Notes: a model not told the origin generated them from the sequence alone. 27,909 nucleotides of DNA from CAWIHA01 sp963835855 (GCA_963835855.1 CAWIHA010000017.1:1-27909), one strand, 5' to 3'; shown: positions 8,496 through 17,013, counted from the first letter of the stretch. Numbers and translations are program-made.

Positions 8496-8588
8496 ATGAA
8501 AATAGGAACAAAGAGCGTTTTGTCCGGCGCGCACCGGGCACTGACCATCGTGGTGCGCCGCCCTCACTGGTGGACGGCGGTGCAATGA
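8496..8588 (+). CDS. Possible 30-residue leader ORF
   Basis: ATG at 8496 opens a 30-codon frame (MKIGTKSVLSG ... PHWWTAVQ). Its TGA (8586-8588) overlaps the ATG pair at 8585/8588 that starts the next large gene (ATGATG). It begins 5 bp after the stop of the fibre gene. No strong ribosome binding site and no known family. It could couple translation of the long downstream gene or be a chance frame. Confidence 0.2.
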   Translation: MKIGTKSVLSGAHRALTIVVRRPHWWTAVQ

Positions 8589-11500
8589 TGCGGGCGGCAT
8601 TCCTGCTTCTAGTTCCTCTTACGGTTTTCGCCGCGGTTAACAACGTCCGCGTGATGGGGACGACAGCGACACAGGCGGTCATAGCTTACACGGCCCCGAG
8701 CCAGGCTGCGTGCACACTTGAGGTAAGTGAATCGAGTACGTACTTGCCGCTCGTACATGACGTGGACACAAGCTTGTTCGCCGGCGCGAACTCAGACTCA
8801 CGGATGGGCAATCTCACCAACGGCCTTGAGCGCGTGTTCGTGGTGGGAAAACGCACGTCAGATGTAGCCACAGACGGGAATCTCTACTCGCGCGCCCTCC
8901 AAGTGTACACGACGCACTACTTCCGGATCACCTGCGGTTCGGATGTCGCAACCGGGACATTCCAGACCACGAACCTGCCGCTTGGGAACACGGTGGTTGA
9001 GCAACCTCCATTCAATGCAGCCGGCGCGTTCAATTACGCATGGCCAACGATTAGCGTGGCCGATCGAACACAAAAAATAATTGATCCCCTGACCGGCGTA
9101 CAGATCGGCCGCGTGACGATACCAGGCGATGCCATGCAGAAACCGATGAAGAATACCCTGTTCAATGTGGCCTTCGACCTGAACGGGCACTGGGCCAATG
9201 CCAGCAACGCCATATCAGGATCCACGTCAAGCCTGGCAACCTGCGACACGGCGGCAGTGTGTACAACTACCGACCCGTTGTTTGTCGCGCTCGACCCCTC
9301 GATATTCAAGATTCTTAACTATTACTGGATGGGCGGCTGGTTCCCGTCGGTGGAGATAGACGATATCAACCTCCGGGTTTTTGGCTTGGGAACGGATGCG
9401 GTAACAGTTGCGAACCGGGCAGTTCTGGCCTGCTGGACCATCGACGGGCAAACCTGCTGGTCAAATACCGTCGAATTCGATCTGCCCACCACGCCCGGCA
9501 GTGTAACCGGACCCAGCACATATCCGAGTCCCGGGTCATCGTGGGGGAAGTACTTTGCTTCGGGCATCTTCGGTTCGACGTTGGGCACCGTGAATGTGTC
9601 CGGGAACACCGTGACCGAAACCGGGACGGGAAGTAACAACTTCTTCAAAATACAATGGGCCGCCGGATCGAAGATCTATATTGCGGGCTCGGCCCCGGCC
9701 TGCCCGAACAACTACTGCACAATTGCCAGCGTGCAAAATGCCACCACACTCACGATCAGCCAAAGCCTGACGCTGACCGGGGCGGCGTATTCGGCTTTTA
9801 CGACCGGAATTCTAGTAACGAAGAAAACCTCCGCTGGAGCGGTTTCCATCAGTTTCAACTTCGATTACGTTGGCTCGGGAACGGGCAACTTTCCACTAGA
9901 TGGAGCAACTGAGTATTGCTCTAAGGTGACGGACATAACTTCGGTTGCTGCCGATGGGACGCCGTTGAGCCAGCCGCTTACGGGCCGTCTGTGCATGGCG
10001 CAGTCCACCGGCGGAGCGCTGCTGTATTTTCTGGTCCCGTCGACTGGTGAAGTGCGTTTTCTTTCCAACGGGTTTGCCGCCGGCCTTACGGGGGTTCCGC
10101 ATGCAGATCAGTTCTCCACCCCCGCAAGTGGAACGAGGATATTCTGCCCAGACTGCTTCGATCCGGTTGACCCGCGCGCTTTCTATATCACTCAGGGCGT
10201 CTATGGAACCAGCGGCGGGGCTGTAAGTATCTTCAGAGTCAGATATACGGGCGACTACCGGCAGTTCAATCCCAACTACGCGTCGGTGAACGGCGCCGAC
10301 AACCTAACATACACGAACATTACGCCAGCATCCACCGGTATGGACTTGCTCTCTCAGGTGCAGGCATCGTATCCATCCTACGATGCCTCGACATGGGGGA
10401 GTAACTTCACACTTCTTTTCATTCTTCCGGATGATGTGGGGCATGCATACGGCGCGACCTACGTAGACCCCGGAGGCCAGGATGCGCCCTGCATCTGGTT
10501 CTTCTTCGATCTCACTACCTCGCCGTATGCAACGCTCGTCGCAAAGGCCGATTCGTTCAGCGGCCCGACCATGCGCTGGGCCGGGTGTCACACCGACACC
10601 GCGAACAAGCAATACCTGCGCCTCAGCACCAAATGGCTGTGGGGGAATTACCCGGGGAAGGTATTCTACGGTCCGCACAAGACGGTCATCAACGAAGTGC
10701 GCCGAAACGGCGTGTGGCCCGGCGCCGGGCAGGACACTTCGCTCACGGCGACTTACGCCGAGGCCTGTCCTTCCGATCTGCCGCAGCAGTGGCAGGCGCT
10801 AGGCGCCACGGGGAACAACTGCATTTTCATCCGCGTCGTTGGAGAGCCCTGCAACTGGACTCCGGGCGCAAACGAGCTGGCGAAATACCCGTGTCCTTGG
10901 AACGCAAACTATTCGATGCTGCAACCCATGATTGAGGGTGACTGGTTCGTGGATAACGCGAACGGCGCTGGAGAACGGCTGCGTATAGTCAGGAAGGTTG
11001 CCTATAGCGGCGGTTTTGAGCTGACGCTTCAACGTTTTGCAGACCCGCAGTGCCCGACGCCCGCGGCCAAGCTGAACGGGTGGATACCGATCATGGCCCC
11101 GAGTTTCTACGGCTGCTCAGCGGTCATGAGCATCATCGGACCGCCGTTCACGACTTGGATACCAGACGACGCCACTTTGACGCACAACCATCACGACATG
11201 GGCGCGGGAGTAGCACCGGGGAATTGGACGACTGCCGGATGGCCTGGAGACGTTCGATACGATCAGCCAGCATCGGCGTTCGGGGCTCCCGGCAATATTT
11301 CTGTAGGAATGACTGCAACCAAGTTCGCCAGCCTTCAGCCGCCAGCCGCCTACAGCCAATCCTACATCTCGAAGCGGCAGTGGAACGCGCCGGCGTCCGA
11401 GCAGTCTTGGATTATCGACCTCCGCTCGTTGAATCCAAATGCCGGGCTGGGATCGGAACAGCCTACCAACATTGCATCAAATACCGTGACCCTGGCCGCT

Positions 11501-12382
11501 GGAACTACACAGGTCTACCAGGTCTCGGTGGTCGGCGCCCCAGTGGACCCGAGGCGCGTTCCGCTAGTTGCTTATGCGGGACCGTATCTGCTCGATGAAA
11601 TCAGCAGCCCAAACACGGCAACAAATACGATAACCGATGCGACAGCGTGGACCTTCTGCATAGCAAACGCGAACGGCGAGTGCCGAACGAATTCGACGGC
11701 CGGTCAGGTATTCGTAAACGTGCCGAACGCGGATGTGCCGAGCGGAGCAACAGGCTGCTACACGAATCAGTACGCGCGCCGGATTCCGTGCGTTATCAGC
11801 TTGTTCCCGCAGGCGGCATGGGTGATTCAGTGGGATGTCTCAAGGAACGATATGCAGGGCACACGGTATCGAAAACTCACGATGGGCTTGGCCGGCCCGG
11901 GACGACAATATCACTTCGCGAATGCGCGGTCCGACCCCGACGGACTGTGGATGTTCGTGCCGGGCTTCTGGCTGGGCGGCCAACGGCAGGACGTTCTGCT
12001 CGCGAAGCTGCCGCCGTGGCCCGTGGATGACTCGGAAAACCGCGGCACCTTTCTTGGCGTGCCGGTTCAGATTGGATCGGTTCCGGCCGGGACGAACAAT
12101 GTGGTTGTCGAGTTCGGTTATGACACGAACTACTTTTGCACCGGGCGGCAGGAGCCGTGCGTCGCGGCATCCGGAACGATCAATGAGGCAATGCCGTTCT
12201 ATTGGGAGACGAGCGACACGACGAACGGCGTCTGGAACGGAGCGGGTTTGCCGTGCAGTGCGGGCTGCAAGATCCTGATTCCTGCGCTCTCGCAGCGCGT
12301 CTTGTATTACCGGGTGAAGTATCGCGACGCATCCAATAATCTCATCGGGACCGGCAGCCAGCAAGTGATGACGACAAACTGA
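8585..12382 (+). CDS. Very large secreted protein of unknown function
   Basis: Protein of about 1265 residues with a short Sec signal peptide (MMRAAFLLLVPLTVFA), so periplasmic or extracellular. The N-terminal part (about 20-140) looks like a fibronectin-III-type beta-sandwich. Around 330-410 is a module of the kind found in phage structural proteins (GTVNVSGNTVTETGTG, then IYIAGSAPACPNNYCTIASV and TTLTISQSLTL). The remainder is rich in Trp, Cys, Gly and aromatic motifs (for example MRWAGCHTDTANKQYLRLST and WMFVPGFWLGGQRQDVLLAK), with no membrane anchor or catalytic motif that I can name. The C-terminus may hold another beta-sandwich (VPAGTNNVVVEFGYDTNYFC). GTG 8570 is a possible earlier start, but ATG 8585 or 8588 places the signal peptide correctly. 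It follows the fibre gene by 94 bp on the same strand and may be co-transcribed and act with it. Its stop abuts the broken deacetylase gene. Confidence 0.75.
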   Translation: MMRAAFLLLVPLTVFAAVNNVRVMGTTATQAVIAYTAPSQAACTLEVSESSTYLPLVHDVDTSLFAGANSDSRMGNLTNGLERVFVVGKRTSDVATDGNLYSRALQVYTTHYFRITCGSDVATGTFQTTNLPLGNTVVEQPPFNAAGAFNYAWPTISVADRTQKIIDPLTGVQIGRVTIPGDAMQKPMKNTLFNVAFDLNGHWANASNAISGSTSSLATCDTAAVCTTTDPLFVALDPSIFKILNYYWMGGWFPSVEIDDINLRVFGLGTDAVTVANRAVLACWTIDGQTCWSNTVEFDLPTTPGSVTGPSTYPSPGSSWGKYFASGIFGSTLGTVNVSGNTVTETGTGSNNFFKIQWAAGSKIYIAGSAPACPNNYCTIASVQNATTLTISQSLTLTGAAYSAFTTGILVTKKTSAGAVSISFNFDYVGSGTGNFPLDGATEYCSKVTDITSVAADGTPLSQPLTGRLCMAQSTGGALLYFLVPSTGEVRFLSNGFAAGLTGVPHADQFSTPASGTRIFCPDCFDPVDPRAFYITQGVYGTSGGAVSIFRVRYTGDYRQFNPNYASVNGADNLTYTNITPASTGMDLLSQVQASYPSYDASTWGSNFTLLFILPDDVGHAYGATYVDPGGQDAPCIWFFFDLTTSPYATLVAKADSFSGPTMRWAGCHTDTANKQYLRLSTKWLWGNYPGKVFYGPHKTVINEVRRNGVWPGAGQDTSLTATYAEACPSDLPQQWQALGATGNNCIFIRVVGEPCNWTPGANELAKYPCPWNANYSMLQPMIEGDWFVDNANGAGERLRIVRKVAYSGGFELTLQRFADPQCPTPAAKLNGWIPIMAPSFYGCSAVMSIIGPPFTTWIPDDATLTHNHHDMGAGVAPGNWTTAGWPGDVRYDQPASAFGAPGNISVGMTATKFASLQPPAAYSQSYISKRQWNAPASEQSWIIDLRSLNPNAGLGSEQPTNIASNTVTLAAGTTQVYQVSVVGAPVDPRRVPLVAYAGPYLLDEISSPNTATNTITDATAWTFCIANANGECRTNSTAGQVFVNVPNADVPSGATGCYTNQYARRIPCVISLFPQAAWVIQWDVSRNDMQGTRYRKLTMGLAGPGRQYHFANARSDPDGLWMFVPGFWLGGQRQDVLLAKLPPWPVDDSENRGTFLGVPVQIGSVPAGTNNVVVEFGYDTNYFCTGRQEPCVAASGTINEAMPFYWETSDTTNGVWNGAGLPCSAGCKILIPALSQRVLYYRVKYRDASNNLIGTGSQQVMTTN

Positions 12383-12468
12383 TGGGAATTTTCAGTGGTG
12401 ATCTTAGACGGGCGCGCCCAGAGGTTGTCCCCTTCGGTGTCGATGGTGAGGAGGAAAGCGGGCTTCAT
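12383..12468 (-). pseudogene. Truncated 5' end of a polysaccharide deacetylase gene
   Basis: On the minus strand an ATG (12468-12466) overlaps the stop of the upstream GT39-like gene as ATGA. It encodes MKPAFLLTIDTEGDNLW followed by ARPSKITTEN. I recognise this as the N-terminus of NodB-type/WalW-like polysaccharide deacetylases, where TIDTEGDN opens the metal-binding barrel. Family resemblance stops at about residue 27 (near 12388), within a few bases of the stop codon of the large secreted gene on the other strand. After that the frame merely runs antisense to that gene and ends near 12307. The catalytic domain is missing, so this is a remnant. It implies that the deacetylase once formed an operon with the GT39-like gene. 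Confidence 0.7.
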
Positions 12469-13895
12469 GGCGCACCGATTCGAAAAACCTCAAAATCCCC
12501 GCCCGCGTAAACACGCCTGATCTCAGCGGCGTGGCTGGCGAGGCTCGGCTTGAGATACTCTGTGTCACTCCCTGAGGAAGCATTAAAGATTACGTAGCGC
12601 GCGCCCATACCGCGAATGTTATTCCATACAGCGGCGGGGTCCGCGAATGGCGGGTAGACGGTGGCGGGCCGATCGGTGTACAGGGCGAGGAGCCGCGGAT
12701 TTTCGGAAACGAGGATGTCGGATTTCGCGGTTGAGGTGTTCAAGTAGGCGCATAGGGAATCGAATCCGGCGATACCGCGGCTGATTGAACCATAGTCGAG
12801 GGTAAGATACCGTCCTAGATATGTCGCGGCAACCAACGCCAGGACGGCGGCCATTGCGGGCTTGCGGCGTGTTGCGGGGAAGCGATAGATGGCATAGAAG
12901 ATGTAGGAAACGAGTGCCGGCATCAGCGGGGTGAAGTAGCGTGGGCTGCTCCAGGCACAGATCCAAAGCAGGAAGAGGTATGGGAGCACGAAAACGTCCA
13001 GGAATTCGATCCGGACTCTCAGTTTCGACCGAAAACCTATGACCGCCAGCGCAACCAAACCTAGACTGAGCAACTTCGCACCGGTCTTCGTATACCCGTT
13101 CTGCCAGAGGCTGTAGATGGCATACGCGTAGTCAGAGGCGTTCGAAACGAGGGTCCTAGGCTGGAGGGTGATGGCCCGAAGATAGCCGCCGCCGTTGCGA
13201 CACATCCAGATCTCAAGCGCAATCAGCAGGAACGAGAGCAGAGTGGTCCAAGTGCCGAAGCGCGTCAGCCTGCGCATCTTGAGCCAATCGTAGATCCAGA
13301 GGCAGGGGAGCAAGATGAAGCCAGCCATGCGCGTGCCGCACGCGAGTGCAATGGCGAGCGCGGACACAGCGGCCCGCAGCGCGAGCCGGCGGCCGCCGAG
13401 GCCGGGTGCATAAGCGCGGCCGATCGTAAAGGCTGCCAGGTAAACAAACACCGCGAACGAAACATCGGAGATGACATGGTCCTTGATGCCCCACAGGTAT
13501 GGATTCAGCCCGATGACGGCAAGAGCGGCCACGAGGTACGGGAAGGGGAGCGCATCCCGCCACAGCAGCCACGATGACGCGATAAGCAGCAGCACAAAGA
13601 AAACCATCTCCACTTTTAGCGCGTGCAGATTGAGACCGAACGCCTTGTATACCGGGGCCAGCAGCAGAGGGAAAACCGGCGGGTACGCGGCAGGGCTATG
13701 CGACGGAAACGCAGGGTTAACGATGTAGCCCGTATCGCGATAGGGGCGGCCCGTGGCGAGATTCTTCGCATGGTGAACATAGAGGCTGAAGTCGCCTGAG
13801 CTCCAGTAGAAGCCATCGCGGATTGTGCAGATGTAGAAAACGGCGATTGCAAGCAGCAGGAGCGGGACGACGAGCAACTCCGCCTTGCCGTACAC
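12465..13895 (-). CDS. GT39-like integral membrane glycosyltransferase, second copy
   Basis: Polytopic membrane protein, about 476 residues from GTG 13895, with about 9-10 hydrophobic segments. It is GT-C-like: the first helix (about 7-24) is followed by a periplasmic loop with an acidic residue in the usual place (WSSGDFSLYVHHAKNLATGR, D35), and later by WSSPRYFTPLMPALVSY, a typical late helix-loop. The C-terminal soluble part (about 370-476) carries YVIFNASSGSDTEYL. Donor and acceptor are unknown. The frame stays open to 14057, but those 54 extra residues are Arg/Ala-rich, lack membrane character and overlap a TATAAT-bearing upstream region. I therefore prefer the GTG that places the first helix at the N-terminus; no clear ribosome binding site supports either start. 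The stop overlaps the deacetylase remnant by four bases. Confidence 0.75.
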   Translation of the reverse strand: MYGKAELLVVPLLLLAIAVFYICTIRDGFYWSSGDFSLYVHHAKNLATGRPYRDTGYIVNPAFPSHSPAAYPPVFPLLLAPVYKAFGLNLHALKVEMVFFVLLLIASSWLLWRDALPFPYLVAALAVIGLNPYLWGIKDHVISDVSFAVFVYLAAFTIGRAYAPGLGGRRLALRAAVSALAIALACGTRMAGFILLPCLWIYDWLKMRRLTRFGTWTTLLSFLLIALEIWMCRNGGGYLRAITLQPRTLVSNASDYAYAIYSLWQNGYTKTGAKLLSLGLVALAVIGFRSKLRVRIEFLDVFVLPYLFLLWICAWSSPRYFTPLMPALVSYIFYAIYRFPATRRKPAMAAVLALVAATYLGRYLTLDYGSISRGIAGFDSLCAYLNTSTAKSDILVSENPRLLALYTDRPATVYPPFADPAAVWNNIRGMGARYVIFNASSGSDTEYLKPSLASHAAEIRRVYAGGDFEVFRIGAP

Positions 13896-14292
13896 GGCGG
13901 GGGGCCGAGCGGGCGCAGAGATGTTGCCACTTACCCTCGAACTTTCAATCCGCGTGGCAAGATCTCCTGGACCCAGATTATATCGATAACGGTGCGCCGC
14001 CGCTACCCGTGCGGCAGGCTGCTTGGCGGCGGATCGGCCACACGTCCTTGAGACCAAGAAAGGATCAACACCGTTTCAGGGAGATGTTCAGTTTAGCGCG
14101 GGTACGGTTTGCAGCTTGCGCTCGGAGCGATCCACAACGCGCTGTAGGTCCGAAGGCGGCTGAGCGCTGGTCTGGGAGTCACATCCTGCCTGGGATTATA
14201 TCGTGATGATTTACAAGGAGATCTCAGCGATCTTCGAGAGAGGACGAAACCGCGTGCGCCTACACTGGGGCGAGGTGTTGGAGAAGGCCGAC
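13896..14292. promoter_or_regulatory. Divergent region between GT39-like gene and second fibre gene
   Basis: This gap parallels the one at 5648-6021: a membrane glycan gene on the minus strand and a secreted fibre gene on the plus strand. The reverse strand has TATAAT inside CGATATAATCTGGG (about 13975-13986), followed by GGAGATC and GCGGATTGAAAG (13942-13953); the last is shared exactly with element A. The plus strand holds element B at 14194-14272. Between about 13990 and 14190 I see no gene. Confidence 0.4.
14194..14272 (+). promoter_or_regulatory. Conserved upstream element, copy B
   Basis: The partner of 5800-5878: identical GATTATATC at the start, CA..AGATC in the middle, and CGTG then CCTACACTGGGGCG at the end, with equal total length (79 nt). 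It ends about 20 nt before the start codon of the second fibre gene, whereas copy A ends about 143 nt before its gene. Confidence 0.4.
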
Positions 14293-16347
14293 ATGACAGA
14301 GAGAATCTTGGCGGGCTGCTTGCTCTTGGGCGTCCTGATGCTTCCGGCGGGCGCACAGACCCAAGTCGATTTGCGGACGCAGGGCAAGGACGTGGATTTT
14401 TCGGCATCCGGCTCGACGAAACCGTTTCGCATGGGCGCGGCGTTGCCCGCGACCTGCGCGATCGGAGAAGCCTTCTTCAATGCCGCCGCGCCGGCGGGCC
14501 AAAATGTGTATGCCTGCACAGCCACGAATGTTTGGAGCTTGGAGGGCGGCAACGGCGGCATTCCGTCCGTAACGGGCAACGCCGATGCGGTGCTGTCGAA
14601 CAACGGCACAGCGGCAGACTGGCGCGTGATCGGCGGGGACATCAGCGGACCACTCCAGGCCGTGATCGTCGGCGGGATTCAGGGGCGCAGCATTGCCGCT
14701 ACGGCGCCCAGCGACGGCCAACTCTTGAGATGGGACGCGGGCGCCAGTCAGTGGGGGCCGTATTCCGCGGCGGCGGCTACAGGAGCGAACTATTCGCAGA
14801 CTTTCACGAACCAGACCACGATCACGATGGCCGGGAGCGCGCACGGGTTGGGCACAGCAAACCTAATCGTGGCGTGCTATGACACAGGGAGTCCCTCCCG
14901 GCTGATAGAACCGGATTCGGTGAGCGTCAATACGACTACGTTTGACGTGACGGTGAACTTCGCGACCGCGCAAAGCGGCCGGTGCGTAATCAACGGCTCA
15001 GGCGCGAGCAACGCAGCGGCGACGAACCTGAGCAACACGTTCCCGGCGGGCACGGTGCAGACGTTCCAAGGCGCGCTGGTAGCGAGCGGCGCGGACCGGA
15101 CGGCGCCCGCGAAGTCAGGCACGTCGCTGCCGCCGAGTTGCACCACCGGAGATCAGTTTTTCAAGACGGACGCGACGCCCGGGCAAAACCTGTATTTCTG
15201 CACCGGCACCGGCGCATGGACGCAGATGAGCGGAACAGGCGGTGGCGGCGCGGTGGCGAGCGTCTTCGGACGCACAGGCACGGTCGCGGCGCAGAGCGGG
15301 GATTACTCCTTCCCGCAGATTTCGGGGACAATCTCCGACAGTCAGGTAGCTACTGGGATTAACGCGACCAAAATCGGCGCAGGTACGGTGTCGAATACGG
15401 CCTTCGGTTACCTAGCCAATGTTTCGAGCGACGTTCAGGCGCAACTGAATTCGAAGGCGGCTGCCAACCAAACCTATACAGTGGGGGGCGATGTGGCCGG
15501 AAACATCGCGAGCGAGACGGTGGTTGGTATTCAGGGGCGGCAGGTGTCGACCGCATCGCCGCTCGACGGACAGGCTCTAGTATGGAGCGCGGTGGGAAAT
15601 ACGTGGCAGCCGGGCGCGGCGGCGGGCGGAGGCGCCGGTATGGCCTCCCAACTGAACGACTTCGGAGTGACGCAGACGAGCGCGACTGTGCTGACGATCG
15701 GCGCCTACTGCTCGACGGCCACGCCCTGTAACGTAAGGTTCGGAAATACGGTCTACTCGTTTACGCATAGCTACACGGCAACGATCGCAGCGGGCACGGG
15801 AACGGCCTACGTCTACATTGCAAGCGGGGGCACCCTGACCATCGGACACAACCTGACGGTGACGGCCTCGACCGGTTCGGTGGCGCAGCCGAGCGTGACG
15901 TCTTTCCCTGTGGACTCGATCCCCCTCTACACCTGGACCGCGACGAATGGCACCTGGGATGCCACAGGCGGGCGGGACCAACGTGCGTGGCTGAGCCTGA
16001 AGAACCTATCCGCCGGCACCGGTGTCACGACTGTGGAATCTGGAGGCCGCACGACGGTGGGCGTGGACACAGCCCTCGTGCCGACGTATTTGACGGCAAC
16101 CGCGGTGATCGATTTCCCGGCCATTGCGAACGGCGCCTGCGCGAGCGATCAGACGTTCACGCTGCCCGGCGCCAACACGGGCGACGCGGCGCTCCCCGGC
16201 TGGCCGAGCGGCCTCGAAGCGGGCCTCGTGGGCATCATGCGCGTGAGCGCATCGAATACGATCGCCGTGCGGCTGTGCAATCTTTCCGGGGCGACTCTCG
16301 ATCCGGCCAGCGCGACCTTCCGTGCCACGATTGTCCGAAGCTTCTAA
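14293..16347 (+). CDS. Secreted phage-tail-fibre-like modular protein 2
   Basis: Protein of 684 residues. Signal peptide 1-21 (MTERILAGCLLLGVLMLPAGA). Modules in order: cysteine module LPATCAIGEAFFN...W (51-81); GDISG...GGIQGR...PSDGQLLRW (115-147); FTNQTTITMAGSAHGLGTAN...CYD (171-197), like the 'FTSQTSVTVTHNLGT' module of phage fibres; a second cysteine module LPPSCTTGDQFFKTDATPGQ...W (279-309); SVFGRTGTVAAQSGDYSFPQ (323-342); GDVAG...VGIQGR...PLDGQALVW (399-431); a beta-rich region; and a C-terminal domain (605-684, DFPAIANGACASDQTF ... VRLCNLSGATLDPASATFRA) that closely resembles the terminal domain of many phage tail-associated proteins. ATG 14293 is chosen for the signal peptide and GGAG 9 nt upstream; an open frame from 14203 lacks both. 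The role is unknown; an extracellular fibre or adhesin is inferred. Confidence 0.8.
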   Translation: MTERILAGCLLLGVLMLPAGAQTQVDLRTQGKDVDFSASGSTKPFRMGAALPATCAIGEAFFNAAAPAGQNVYACTATNVWSLEGGNGGIPSVTGNADAVLSNNGTAADWRVIGGDISGPLQAVIVGGIQGRSIAATAPSDGQLLRWDAGASQWGPYSAAAATGANYSQTFTNQTTITMAGSAHGLGTANLIVACYDTGSPSRLIEPDSVSVNTTTFDVTVNFATAQSGRCVINGSGASNAAATNLSNTFPAGTVQTFQGALVASGADRTAPAKSGTSLPPSCTTGDQFFKTDATPGQNLYFCTGTGAWTQMSGTGGGGAVASVFGRTGTVAAQSGDYSFPQISGTISDSQVATGINATKIGAGTVSNTAFGYLANVSSDVQAQLNSKAAANQTYTVGGDVAGNIASETVVGIQGRQVSTASPLDGQALVWSAVGNTWQPGAAAGGGAGMASQLNDFGVTQTSATVLTIGAYCSTATPCNVRFGNTVYSFTHSYTATIAAGTGTAYVYIASGGTLTIGHNLTVTASTGSVAQPSVTSFPVDSIPLYTWTATNGTWDATGGRDQRAWLSLKNLSAGTGVTTVESGGRTTVGVDTALVPTYLTATAVIDFPAIANGACASDQTFTLPGANTGDAALPGWPSGLEAGLVGIMRVSASNTIAVRLCNLSGATLDPASATFRATIVRSF

Positions 16348-16360
16348 GGCGCCGCGTTGA

Positions 16361-16411
16361 GAGCGCGTTGAAAGCCACAGTCCGGCGCTCCGTCACGGCC
16401 GCGGCCCGCTC
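16361..16411 (+). repeat. Half-copy of a dispersed 3'-end repeat
   Basis: GAGCGCGTTGAA...CGCTCCGTCACGGCCGCGGC resembles each arm of the large inverted repeat at 23598-23725 (shared blocks GAGCG.GTTGAA, CGCTCC, GGCCG..GC with one indel). It starts 13 bp after the stop of the fibre gene and contains the stop codon and last few codons of the dCMP deaminase gene on the other strand. Confidence 0.45.
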
Positions 16412-16902
16412 ACAGCATCCGGGGGCGGGCCCTCAGTCTGCCGCTCCATGAAAACCTGCCGAACTTTGATTCCGGCTTCCTGGAACAACACCTCGACCAA
16501 GCCGAAATGCTGGTTGTAATAGTCGCTCGAGTATTGGCGCATCCGCTCGGCTGAAATCGCAACCTCCGTAATTCCCGCCTGCACGATGGCGCGTGCACAA
16601 TCCATGCAGGGCATGATCTCGACGTACAGCGTGCACCCCTCGGTAGAGGTACCGGCGCGGGCGGCGTTGCAAATCGCGTTGCGCTCGGCATGTTCCATCC
16701 ACAAGTATTTAGCGGGGCGCTCGAGCCGCTCCGGAACGTCGTCGCGGATGCCCCTCGGGAATGAGTTGTAGCCGGTGGAGCGGATTTCGTGAGCGGGTCC
16801 GACGATAATGCAGCCGACGTGCGTGTTCGGGTCCTTGCTCCTGATCGCGACCACTTTGCAAATCTCGAGATAGTACTGATCCCAGCTCGGAACCATTCTC
16901 AT
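16393..16902 (-). CDS. dCMP/cytidine deaminase family protein
   Basis: Protein of 169 residues of the deoxycytidylate deaminase family, which converts dCMP to dUMP for thymidylate synthesis in the cytosol. The zinc site is complete: HAE (71-73, in YLWMEHAERNAI) with the catalytic Glu, and PCMDC (98-102). Also typical are the N-terminal SWDQYYLEICKVVAIRSKDP (6-25) and the substrate-loop region YNSFPRGIRDD (45-55). The length fits ComEB-like/dCMP deaminases. The start at 16902 is uncertain by two codons (ATG also at 16896). The last residues (AVSGPRP) are encoded inside a dispersed repeat, so the C-terminus may have been rewritten by repeat insertion. It is divergent from the prolyl isomerase gene, with about 150 bp between them. 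Confidence 0.88.
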   Translation of the reverse strand: MRMVPSWDQYYLEICKVVAIRSKDPNTHVGCIIVGPAHEIRSTGYNSFPRGIRDDVPERLERPAKYLWMEHAERNAICNAARAGTSTEGCTLYVEIMPCMDCARAIVQAGITEVAISAERMRQYSSDYYNQHFGLVEVLFQEAGIKVRQVFMERQTEGPPPDAVSGPRP

Positions 16903-17013
16903 GATTAACGCCGATGGTATCCGATTGGCGGGCCGGACGCAAATGGGCCAGTGGCCGCTACCGCTGCGCCGCTCGTGGAGCGTGGCCCACGCGCACGCGC
17001 GGCGGCAGCGTGC

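Noticed and set aside
13896..14057. N-terminal extension of the second GT39-like protein
   Set aside because: The 54 extra residues are Arg/Ala-rich, precede the first membrane helix without family likeness and overlap a TATAAT-bearing upstream region.
6022..16347. Prophage or tailocin locus
   Set aside because: Tail-fibre motifs are present but there are signal peptides and no other phage gene, so the proteins are better read as secreted host proteins.
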